Shown in pieces: positions 1-4,481 of a DNA stretch of 5,132 nucleotides. The notes beneath the pieces were generated by a model. It was given only the letters and a program-made list of their open reading frames with translations, was not told where the DNA came from and searched no databases. Origin of the DNA: JABIKK01 sp964622835 (lineage in GTDB: Archaea; Nanobdellota; Nanobdellia; SCGC-AAA011-G17; UBA489); assembly GCA_964622835.1 (NCBI GenBank), contig CAZUSA010000012.1, forward strand, positions 1-5,132. The letters run 5' to 3'. Numbering within the stretch: position 1 is the stretch's first letter; every line of letters starts with the position of its first letter. A program made the translations under genes and the position numbers.

Positions 1-921
1 CATCGGGCGTATAAAACGAATGCGTTTGTTGAGTTTATCTTATTATTTTTGGGTACACTCGCTGCAGAGAATAGTGCGTTGGATTGGAGTGCGCGTCATA
101 GGAAACATCATTTGTATGTTGATACTGATAAAGATCCGTATTCGATAAAAAAGGGTTTTTGGTATGCGCATTTGTGGTGTATGTTTCGACCGTTACCTGT
201 AAGTGTTTCGTCTGTGCCTGATCTTGCGAAGAATAAGTTAATTATGTTTCAACATAAATATTACAAGTGGTTGTATCTTGCAGAAAATGTATTTATTATT
301 GTAATTTTGGGATATTTGTTTAATGATTTCTTTGGTGCATTTGTGTTTGGTTTTTTATTGAGAACATTTTTAATTCATCATTCGACGTTTTTTATTAATT
401 CTGTTGCTCATTGTTGGGGATCACAAAGTTATTCGAGAGAATCTTCTGCAGTAAATAATCTTCTTTTGGCGTTTTTAACGATTGGTGAGGGTTATCATAA
501 TTACCATCATGCTTTTGCATCCGATTACAGGAATGGTGTTCGATGGTTCCATTTTGATCCAACAAAGTGGTTTATTTGGACGTTGTATAAGACAGGGATG
601 GCGAAAAAACTTATTGTGTTTAATAAGCTGACCATTAAGAAGAAGATTGTGTTGGAAGATAGTAAGTTTTTACTTGAGAACATAAAGAAGTCTTTGGATG
701 TTCGGAAACAGGTATTTCTTGTGCGTGTTGCGGAAGAACGGAATAAAGTATCGCAGTATATTGAAGAAGCACGTATAGCAAGAGATGCGTATCTTGCAGG
801 TAAAGCATCCAAGTTGCAAAAATCTGAAATAAAAAAGTTAAAGGGTGTTTTGAAAGTACGAAATAAAGTGTTTAGAAAATCATGGTCTCATTGGAAAAAG
901 TTTATTAAAACGACGTATTAA
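1..921 (+). CDS. Acyl-CoA / fatty-acid desaturase (delta-9 type), 5'-partial, with basic C-terminal coiled-coil tail
   Basis: The frame is open from base 1, so the gene begins upstream of the window; the TTG at 49 is internal. Members of this membrane di-iron family use O2 and electrons from a reductase chain to introduce a cis double bond into a fatty acyl chain. Numbering from the first visible codon, the sequence starts inside the first histidine box (HRAYKT, residues 1-6), then shows the second box HRKHH (33-37), the NSVAH motif (133-137) and the third box GEGYHNYHH (162-170). Two hydrophobic stretches near residues 95-128 are membrane segments. Roughly 70-80 N-terminal residues should be missing. 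From about residue 195 to the end there is a Lys/Arg/Glu-rich helical extension, probably coiled coil, beyond the catalytic core; similar extensions occur in some bacterial desaturases. It converges on the thymidine kinase with a 1-bp gap. Family assignment is firm; substrate is inferred. Confidence 0.95.
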   Translation, partial: HRAYKTNAFVEFILLFLGTLAAENSALDWSARHRKHHLYVDTDKDPYSIKKGFWYAHLWCMFRPLPVSVSSVPDLAKNKLIMFQHKYYKWLYLAENVFIIVILGYLFNDFFGAFVFGFLLRTFLIHHSTFFINSVAHCWGSQSYSRESSAVNNLLLAFLTIGEGYHNYHHAFASDYRNGVRWFHFDPTKWFIWTLYKTGMAKKLIVFNKLTIKKKIVLEDSKFLLENIKKSLDVRKQVFLVRVAEERNKVSQYIEEARIARDAYLAGKASKLQKSEIKKLKGVLKVRNKVFRKSWSHWKKFIKTTY

Positions 922-922
922 T

Positions 923-1705
923 TTAACTAACAACACGTTGTGCAAGTGCTTGTGGTCCTAAGATACTAGCACTGTCTTCATCGTCGATTGGAGCAAGTTC
1001 GTGGTGATCAAAACATCGCGCTTCATAGATCACTCCTTCTTCTGCACCTTCTGGACTAAGAACAGGATCTGCAATGGTTACAGGTTTTCCATTGCGTAGT
1101 CGTTGTGTTCGTGTTGAAGATGTACGGCACCCTCTAATATCACAAACGCCTTCTTTATGGACAATAGCTTCTCCCGCATATTGTGCAAAACCGACAAGAT
1201 TACTAACAACACCAAAATATCTTCCTGCAAAATCTGTGTCTAATGCTGAAACAGTAACATCAACACCCCCTTCAACAAGCGCCATAACAACATGATCAAG
1301 AGACCAGTGTTTGGTAGGGTCAAAGTTTGCTTCTAATCCAAACATGTGCCCTTCTTCTATGAAAACAGCTCGTTTTTCACCAACAAGATTAAAGATTTCA
1401 TCGGGGTGGTTATTGGGAACATAGATAGCTGGTACTTTTTCACCATTAGAAGCACGAGAATTAATGTAGGGTTGTCCTTTTAGAGGGCCTTCTTTGTATA
1501 CATCTCGTGTGTTTGTTCTTGGTTGAAGAGCAAGAAAACTTGGTTCAGATAAACCATCTCGGTCGTCTGCGATTTGATTGCATCTCAATGCAGAGAGTAA
1601 CGCTTCGGATTTTCCTGATTTCATGCATCCTACATGGACATAAAGCGATCCTCTTTTTATTGTTGTCACAAGTAACTCAAGGAAGCATCTCTTATAATAT
1701 TGCAT
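923..1705 (-). CDS. tdk: Thymidine kinase (TK1/Tdk family), divergent
   Basis: This enzyme phosphorylates thymidine to dTMP with ATP in the salvage pathway. The 260-residue product carries a P-loop GCMKSGKS at 26-33, a Walker B/catalytic segment FIEEGHMF at 115-122 (normally DEAQF; E118 would be the catalytic base), the lasso-side motif SALDTDFAGRYFG at 153-165, and a zinc-ribbon half CDIRGC at 188-193 followed by TRTQRL at 198-203. The substrate-binding loop YEARCFDHH at 227-235 supplies the remaining Cys/His ligands. Tdk proteins are usually about 190-220 residues; the extra length is in the N-terminal 18 residues, the insert around 70-95 and an acidic C-terminal tail. The ATG at 1705 is favoured because a TATA box lies 28-35 bases upstream, but an internal start nearer residue 18 is not excluded. 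A nucleoside kinase of related specificity is the main alternative. Confidence 0.92.
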   Translation of the reverse strand: MQYYKRCFLELLVTTIKRGSLYVHVGCMKSGKSEALLSALRCNQIADDRDGLSEPSFLALQPRTNTRDVYKEGPLKGQPYINSRASNGEKVPAIYVPNNHPDEIFNLVGEKRAVFIEEGHMFGLEANFDPTKHWSLDHVVMALVEGGVDVTVSALDTDFAGRYFGVVSNLVGFAQYAGEAIVHKEGVCDIRGCRTSSTRTQRLRNGKPVTIADPVLSPEGAEEGVIYEARCFDHHELAPIDDEDSASILGPQALAQRVVS

Positions 1706-1732
1706 ATGGTGAAGAAGCTATCTTCTATAAAC

Positions 1733-1740
1733 TATTTAAA
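1733..1740 (-). promoter_or_regulatory. Archaeal TATA box for the thymidine kinase gene
   Basis: The minus strand reads TTTAAATA, centred about 31 bases before the ATG at 1705. Transcription would start only a few bases before the ATG, giving an almost leaderless message. The element overlaps the stop codon of the upstream MauE-like gene (1736-1738), so the kinase probably has its own promoter although it follows that gene by only 30 bases. Confidence 0.65.
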
Positions 1741-2203
1741 AAAATAACAATCGCGCTACCATAATGGCCATTAAGACGTTTTCTAATAAGGTTATTTTTG
1801 TTAGGGGTAGTTTAATGAAGGTTCCCAAACATGCACAATGAAAGGTCACTTTGGATAATAATTTTTGCCCAACACCGATACCACCAGTTACCATAACAAC
1901 TAATGTTATCCACGATGTAAGTGGTAAATATGACGTCATGAAGTAATGGTTGACAATAAAACTAACACCTAAGAAAAATTCTAGAAACGGATACAATAGT
2001 GCGTAGCCTGGTATTGTTTTTGATAAGGGATCATACAGGGTAAAAGCTTTGGCAAAGCCGTTCACATCACCTAATTTCATTAAGGAAAAGAACACAAAGA
2101 ATATTCCCATGTATAATAACATGAAGTCATACATGATTGATACTGTTGTTCCAACAAGTAGTACAAGTCCTAATATGTATGTAAAGAGAATGTTGTTGTT
2201 CAT
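1736..2203 (-). CDS. MauE/DoxX-family redox-associated membrane protein
   Basis: The 155-residue product is an integral membrane protein with about four hydrophobic helices (roughly residues 5-21, 27-42, 68-85, 97-116) and a fifth near the end (138-155). It contains the conserved pattern FSLMKLGDVNGFAKAFTLYDPLS (39-61), a GYALLYPFLEFFLG helix (66-79) and HCACLGTFIKLPLTKITLLEN (122-142), which I recognise from MauE/DoxX-like proteins that are often fused to or encoded near heavy-metal-associated or thioredoxin-like domains. No such domain is present here. The C123-x-C125 pair is the likely redox or metal-binding site; the precise role is unknown. I chose the ATG at 2203 over the in-frame TTG at 2254, because a TATA-like box sits 20-27 bases before 2203, inside what would otherwise be coding sequence, and the added 17 residues match nothing in the family. 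Confidence 0.8.
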   Translation of the reverse strand: MNNNILFTYILGLVLLVGTTVSIMYDFMLLYMGIFFVFFSLMKLGDVNGFAKAFTLYDPLSKTIPGYALLYPFLEFFLGVSFIVNHYFMTSYLPLTSWITLVVMVTGGIGVGQKLLSKVTFHCACLGTFIKLPLTKITLLENVLMAIMVARLLFF

Positions 2204-2222
2204 ACGTAAAAAAAGAGGTGAT

Positions 2223-2230
2223 AATATAAG
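2223..2230 (-). promoter_or_regulatory. Archaeal TATA box for the MauE/DoxX-like gene
   Basis: The minus strand reads CTTATATT, centred about 24 bases before the ATG at 2203. This places the predicted transcription start at or next to the ATG and supports that start over the upstream TTG at 2254. Confidence 0.55.
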
Positions 2231-2266
2231 TAGTTTTCTAACTGTTTTTTTCAAGCGTCTATATGA

Positions 2267-2274
2267 TTAAATAT
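2267..2274 (+). promoter_or_regulatory. Archaeal TATA box for the 130-residue unknown protein
   Basis: The element TTAAATAT is centred about 24.5 bases before a GTG at 2295, the same spacing as the TATA boxes of neighbouring genes. It lies about 40 bp from the TATA box of the divergent MauE-like gene, so the two promoters sit back to back. Confidence 0.45.
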
Positions 2275-2294
2275 GATTGTATCCTACAACATAC

Positions 2295-2687
2295 GTGCAC
2301 TTAATTAATTTCGGTTCGTTAGGGTTTGTTCATTGTCGTTCTAAAGAAGCGAAAGCTGCCGTTGAACAATTGCCTGAAGATACCTTTCAATGGAGTCCGG
2401 AACGTCCACATTGTGGCTATTCGCAATGGGCGGAGTTAGAAAGTGGTGTGTTGGTGTTAGCACAGCAAGGTGCGTCGTTAACTGATAAATTTGAGAATGC
2501 TTCATTAGATGTTGTCTTGCCACCTCATGCTGTACTCAATGCAGGGCGGACACGATATCGTGATGATGCACGACAAGATCCTACGTTGGTTAGTTTTTAT
2601 TGGCAAAGTCAGGATTATGTTATTGCAACGCGTGTGGTCTTGCCTATGGGCTATCGAAGAACGTGGAAAGAGTGGTTGGACTTTTGA
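2295..2687 (+). CDS. Hypothetical protein, 130 residues
   Basis: I do not recognise the family. From GTG 2295 the product is soluble, without membrane segments or signal peptide. It has several aromatic and charged stretches (FQWSPERPHCGYSQWAEL near residues 31-48, VSFYWQSQDYVIATRVVLP near 98-116) and a basic, tryptophan-containing end (YRRTWKEWLDF). Alternating hydrophobic patterns suggest a small mainly beta domain. The start is uncertain: the frame opens at TTG 2277 directly after a TGA, and the two nearby ATGs (2263, 2273) are in other frames that end within about 45 bases. GTG 2295 is chosen because a TATA-like element is correctly spaced for a leaderless start there. A frameshift that hides an ATG start is possible. 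It is transcribed away from the MauE-like gene and towards the tRNA. Confidence 0.7.
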   Translation: MHLINFGSLGFVHCRSKEAKAAVEQLPEDTFQWSPERPHCGYSQWAELESGVLVLAQQGASLTDKFENASLDVVLPPHAVLNAGRTRYRDDARQDPTLVSFYWQSQDYVIATRVVLPMGYRRTWKEWLDF

Positions 2688-2694
2688 TAAGAAC

Positions 2695-2702
2695 CTTTAA
2701 AA
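2695..2702 (+). promoter_or_regulatory. TATA box for the tRNA-Thr gene
   Basis: CTTTAAAA is centred about 30 bases before the first base of the tRNA. That is the expected position for an archaeal tRNA promoter with a very short 5' leader to be removed by RNase P. It begins only 8 bases after the stop of the preceding gene. Confidence 0.6.
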
Positions 2703-2728
2703 GAGCACGGAAAACAAAGATTGAACAC

Positions 2729-2800
2729 GCCACCGTGGCTCAGTGGTAGAGCACTTCATTGGTAATGAAGAGGTCGTGAGTTCGAATCTCATCGGTGGCT
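2729..2800 (+). tRNA. tRNA-Thr, anticodon GGU
   Basis: A complete 72-base cloverleaf can be folded by eye. The acceptor stem GCCACCG (2729-2735) pairs with CGGTGGC (2793-2799). The D stem GCTC/GAGC (2738-2741, 2749-2752) encloses AGTGGTA. The anticodon stem CTTCA/TGAAG (2754-2758, 2766-2770) encloses loop TTGGTAA with anticodon GGT at 2761-2763. The T stem GTGAG/CTCAT (2776-2780, 2788-2792, ending in one G-U pair) encloses TTCGAAT. The discriminator is T (2800), the base I recall as usual for archaeal tRNA-Thr, whereas bacterial tRNA-Thr usually has A. CCA is not encoded and there is no intron. It decodes ACC and ACU. The T-rich stretch that follows (2802-2812) probably ends transcription. 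Confidence 0.97.
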
Positions 2801-2801
2801 T

Positions 2802-2812
2802 AGTTTCTTTAT
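2802..2812 (+). terminator. T-rich terminator after tRNA-Thr
   Basis: The sequence just after the tRNA is AGTTTCTTTAT. Archaeal RNA polymerase terminates at oligo-T tracts without needing a hairpin. The tract is short and interrupted, so the call is modest. Confidence 0.35.
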
Positions 2813-2848
2813 TAAGAATAACCTACGGCACAAACACCGTATCCGATA

Positions 2849-3424
2849 TTGGTGGGATCGTTAACATCTATTGCTGTGCAGAGTTCGGGTGATAATGCAT
2901 GGGGTAATAAGGAATCGTTTGTACATAATTCACCGTGTAAGGAAGATAATCCTGAGTTGTATGCTGGTGGAACAAAACTTATTTTTGAATCGAATAGAAA
3001 AGAAGCGTTAGGTGACAAGTGTAACAATGAAGAAAAAGTGCAGTTATGGTGTTCTGAAAAGGTTGGTGATTCATGGACAACACCTGTTGTTCTTGCTGGT
3101 GAACCGAATGAAGGGAAGAAAAACACACAAGCATGGGTTGATGAAGTGAATAATTATTTGTATTGGACGAATGATGAAGGATGTGGTTGTGTTCGTCGTA
3201 TGCCGTTTGATGGCGCATCAGTGTATGGTAGTGCAGAAGATGTTGTTATTCCTAACACTAAAACATTGTGGGAAGGTGGTGCTGATGGTCAAGTAGTGTT
3301 TGTTGGTGAGTATTCTCAGTCAGAAAATGTTGCATTTATTACTTGTGGTATTGCGCGTGAAGGTGGTCCGTTCTTGAAGAAGTGGTCTATAACAATTAAT
3401 GCGTGTGTTATTCCGTTAAATTAA
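2849..3424 (+). CDS. TolB/PD40-like beta-propeller fragment, probably 5'-truncated
   Basis: The reading frame is open from 2822 to the stop at 3424; the first usable start is TTG 2849 (191 residues), with GTG 2852 next. The sequence shows propeller-type repeats: NPELYAGGTKLIFESNR (34-50), followed by LWCSEKVGDSWTTPVVLAGEPNEG (66-89), then NTQAWVDEVNNYLYWTND (92-109), resembling PD40/WD40-like blades in which a beta strand ends in Ser/Asn-x-R or a D turn. At least seven cysteines (for example C30, C58, C68, C112, C114) suggest an exported, disulphide-rich protein. Yet no signal peptide or membrane anchor is present and only two or three blades remain, too few for a closed propeller. Coding-like sequence (PTAQTPYPI) continues upstream of the TTG until a TAA at 2819, only 19 bases from the tRNA end. 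I infer a gene that lost its 5' part; a short intact protein is the alternative. It converges on the next gene with a 7-base gap. Confidence 0.65.
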   Translation: MVGSLTSIAVQSSGDNAWGNKESFVHNSPCKEDNPELYAGGTKLIFESNRKEALGDKCNNEEKVQLWCSEKVGDSWTTPVVLAGEPNEGKKNTQAWVDEVNNYLYWTNDEGCGCVRRMPFDGASVYGSAEDVVIPNTKTLWEGGADGQVVFVGEYSQSENVAFITCGIAREGGPFLKKWSITINACVIPLN

Positions 3425-3431
3425 TAAAAAA

Positions 3432-3683
3432 TTATGCTACTTTTTCTCGTTCTCCGAGTTCTTTTATTTTTACTTTGCTGCGTTTGCCTTTTTGTGATTT
3501 TGTAATGATTGCTAAAAACATCTTGTGTAAGGTTTCTCCGTCAACAATAAATGTGTGGGTGTCTATTTTGTGAATCCCTTTGAGAAGGCCAATTTTCCCT
3601 TGGCTATTGAGATAACTTCTGACGTGGTTCCAAATAAAAAATGCTTGATCTTTGTCATTGAAGGTATATTGGTATCGTCCCAT
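3432..3683 (-). CDS. Hypothetical protein, 83 residues, basic C-terminus
   Basis: I do not recognise this family. The product starts MGRYQYTFNDKDQAFFIWNH, has an alpha/beta-looking middle (VRSYLNSQGKIGLLKGIHKIDTHTFI is two segments of this kind), and ends with a Lys/Arg-rich segment (KSQKGKRSKVKIKELGEREK, residues 62-81) that could bind nucleic acid. There is no membrane segment or signal. The ATG at 3683 is supported by a TATA box 25-32 bases upstream, consistent with a leaderless message. The stop lies 7 bases from the stop of the converging propeller fragment. Codon choice resembles the neighbours. Expression is credible because promoter and start agree; function is unknown. Confidence 0.72.
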   Translation of the reverse strand: MGRYQYTFNDKDQAFFIWNHVRSYLNSQGKIGLLKGIHKIDTHTFIVDGETLHKMFLAIITKSQKGKRSKVKIKELGEREKVA

Positions 3684-3707
3684 TGTTCTTTTAAGTAATT
3701 TTGTTCT

Positions 3708-3715
3708 TTTTATAG
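3708..3715 (-). promoter_or_regulatory. TATA box for the 83-residue protein (possibly bidirectional)
   Basis: The minus strand reads CTATAAAA, centred about 28 bases before the ATG at 3683. Read on the plus strand the same bases, extended by one T at 3707, give TTTTTATAG, which lies about 33 bases before a GTG at 3744 and might also drive the short plus-strand ORF. Confidence 0.6.
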
Positions 3716-3743
3716 TTTTTTGTGACTTCTCATACTTCTTAGT

Positions 3744-3914
3744 GTGTCCCGTAGACTATTAGAATGGTTCTTGGATGGTGTCTTCTATCAAGTGGAGTGT
3801 GATAGTATGAAAAAATCTATTAAAATGAAGACGGCGTTGGAACAGTGTATGGCAAAGACGAATGATAATTGGTCTGTGTTAGAAGATTTTGGTGTTGTGT
3901 GTTGGCCTAAATAG
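3744..3914 (+). CDS. Putative small protein, 56 residues (or 35 from an internal ATG)
   Basis: This short frame fills most of the gap between the 83-residue gene and the 125-residue gene. From GTG 3744 it encodes 56 residues beginning VSRRLLEWFLDGVFYQVE and ending LEDFGVVCWPK. From ATG 3807 it encodes 35 residues beginning MKKSIKMKTALEQC. The GTG start has the TATA-like element at 3707-3714 about 33 bases upstream. The ATG start instead has a GGAG at 3794-3797 nine bases upstream, part of GGAGTGTGAT, similar to an archaeal Shine-Dalgarno. Gene-like codon use and an amphipathic first helix argue for a real gene. The small size and the ambiguous start argue against. I recognise no family. If it is not coding, this stretch holds nothing else visible. 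Confidence 0.4.
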   Translation: MSRRLLEWFLDGVFYQVECDSMKKSIKMKTALEQCMAKTNDNWSVLEDFGVVCWPK

Positions 3915-3944
3915 TGTTACTTCCAAGTAACAACAAATAGGAAC

Positions 3945-3954
3945 CTTTATAAAG
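3945..3954 (+). promoter_or_regulatory. Palindromic TATA box for the 125-residue protein gene
   Basis: CTTTATAAAG is a perfect palindrome and a strong archaeal TATA match. A start site about 25 bases downstream would fall near 3975, leaving a leader of roughly 30 bases before the ATG at 4006, unlike the leaderless neighbours. Confidence 0.65.
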
Positions 3955-3980
3955 ATCAATAGACTCACATCGATCAATAG
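3954..3980 (+). repeat. Direct repeat GATCAATAG around the predicted transcription start
   Basis: GATCAATAG occurs at 3954-3962 and again at 3972-3980, an 18-base period. The copies flank the region where transcription should begin (near 3975), a position suitable for a regulator or for RNA structure. Function is inferred only from placement. Confidence 0.5.
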
Positions 3981-4005
3981 TAACAACACATGAGGTAACA
4001 ACACA
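3980..4005 (+). repeat. Near-tandem repeat GTAACAACACA in the leader, each copy next to an ATG
   Basis: GTAACAACACA occurs at 3980-3990 and 3995-4005 (15-base period), with a related GTAACAACAAA at 3927-3937. The first copy runs into ATGAGGTAA, the second into the ATG start of the gene. This looks like a small local duplication of the start region. Confidence 0.6.
3993..3998 (+). promoter_or_regulatory. Shine-Dalgarno sequence of the 125-residue protein gene
   Basis: GAGGTA lies 7 bases before the ATG at 4006 and matches the archaeal anti-Shine-Dalgarno end. It is the clearest ribosome-binding site in the window and supports the chosen start. It overlaps a minimal ATG-AGG-TAA frame at 3990-3998. 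Confidence 0.6.
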
Positions 4006-4383
4006 ATGGGTAAAACAGGAAGAAACGCAAAACACAAGAGCCACAGACCTTTCCGTCATGGTCAGGGAACTGGTCGAAGAACACCAGTAGATAATTTGGG
4101 AGATTTTAGACCAATAGTAGTTATACAACGAGACGATATTCGTTTAGCTACAGATACTGGGCTTGAAGCAACACTTGGAGCAACGTCGCCAATAGAACAT
4201 GTTACAGAGAGAACATCTCAACCAGATGTTTATGTTAAAGCTGGTAAACTGGATACACCATATGATGGTAACGTTCAAATAGCATCTGAACATCTTTTGG
4301 ACAAGCCTGTTACGGTGACTATTAGTGGTCTGCCACTCAATAATGGTGGTTTACCGCGTACGCCAAACTACGGTGCACAATAA
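4006..4383 (+). CDS. Hypothetical protein, 125 residues, with basic disordered N-terminal tail
   Basis: I do not recognise the family. The first 25 residues are rich in Lys, Arg, His and Gly (GKTGRNAKHKSHRPFRHG within residues 2-19, then GTGRR), reminiscent of RNA- or DNA-binding tails of ribosomal or chromatin-type proteins. The rest (about 30-125) is acidic to neutral with alternating hydrophobic strands (FRPIVVIQRDDIRLATD, PVTVTISGLPL) and many Thr, Gly and Pro, so probably a small beta domain. It has no membrane segment or cysteine. The start has the best Shine-Dalgarno and TATA box of the window, and the gene ends in a hairpin/T-tract terminator, so it looks like a well-expressed single-gene unit. 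A nucleic-acid-associated role is inference from the tail only. Confidence 0.75.
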   Translation: MGKTGRNAKHKSHRPFRHGQGTGRRTPVDNLGDFRPIVVIQRDDIRLATDTGLEATLGATSPIEHVTERTSQPDVYVKAGKLDTPYDGNVQIASEHLLDKPVTVTISGLPLNNGGLPRTPNYGAQ

Positions 4384-4398
4384 TTAATCCCTTCTTTC

Positions 4399-4440
4399 AA
4401 GAGAACCAATAACAGTTCTCTTTCTCTTTCTTTTTCTTTT
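4399..4440 (+). terminator. Hairpin plus pyrimidine-rich tract
   Basis: An 8-bp perfect inverted repeat, AAGAGAAC (4399-4406) and GTTCTCTT (4415-4422), encloses an 8-base loop and runs straight into a tract of T and C up to 4440. It begins 15 bases after the stop of the 125-residue protein gene. It resembles an intrinsic terminator; in archaea the T-rich part alone could suffice. Confidence 0.7.
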
Positions 4441-4448
4441 ACCATAGA

Positions 4449-4456
4449 TTTTTAAA
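4449..4456 (+). promoter_or_regulatory. TATA box for the 158-residue protein gene
   Basis: TTTTTAAA is centred about 29.5 bases before the ATG at 4482. No Shine-Dalgarno is visible, which fits a leaderless or nearly leaderless message that starts just after the terminator of the preceding gene. Confidence 0.55.
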
Positions 4457-4481
4457 CACGCTATGAAGTCTTGCCAGTACA

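Noticed and set aside
525..812. Minus-strand open frame of 95 codons inside the desaturase gene
   Set aside because: It lies wholly antisense to a firmly identified enzyme and its Ser/Thr/Phe-rich translation resembles no domain.
1074..1764. Two plus-strand open frames over the thymidine kinase gene (1074-1295 and 1507-1764)
   Set aside because: Both are antisense to conserved kinase motifs, have no upstream TATA box, and give unstructured translations.
2202..2254. N-terminal extension of the MauE-like protein from TTG 2254
   Set aside because: The segment contains the TATA box expected for the ATG at 2203 and adds a stretch with no family match.
2049..2270. Plus-strand open frame of 73 codons over the MauE-like gene and its promoter
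   Set aside because: It is antisense to conserved family motifs and runs through the divergent promoter region.
2341..2700. Overlapping frames in the unknown 130-residue gene (minus 2341-2523, plus 2509-2700)
   Set aside because: They are shorter, lack start signals and have less protein-like composition than the chosen frame.
2812..3218. Minus-strand open frames over the propeller fragment
   Set aside because: The end of one (CTAIDVNDPTNIGYG) looks somewhat protein-like, but the rest is Ser/His/Leu-rich antisense sequence, while the plus frame shows recognisable propeller blades to its stop.
3927..4005. CRISPR-like array from the repeated GTAACAACA and GATCAATAG units
   Set aside because: The units are only 9-11 bases, the spacing is too short and uneven, and no cas gene is present.
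3907..4128. Minus-strand open frame of 73 codons across the leader of the 125-residue gene
   Set aside because: It covers a clear promoter, Shine-Dalgarno and basic N-terminus on the plus strand; its Ser/Cys/Thr-rich translation is typical of a shadow.
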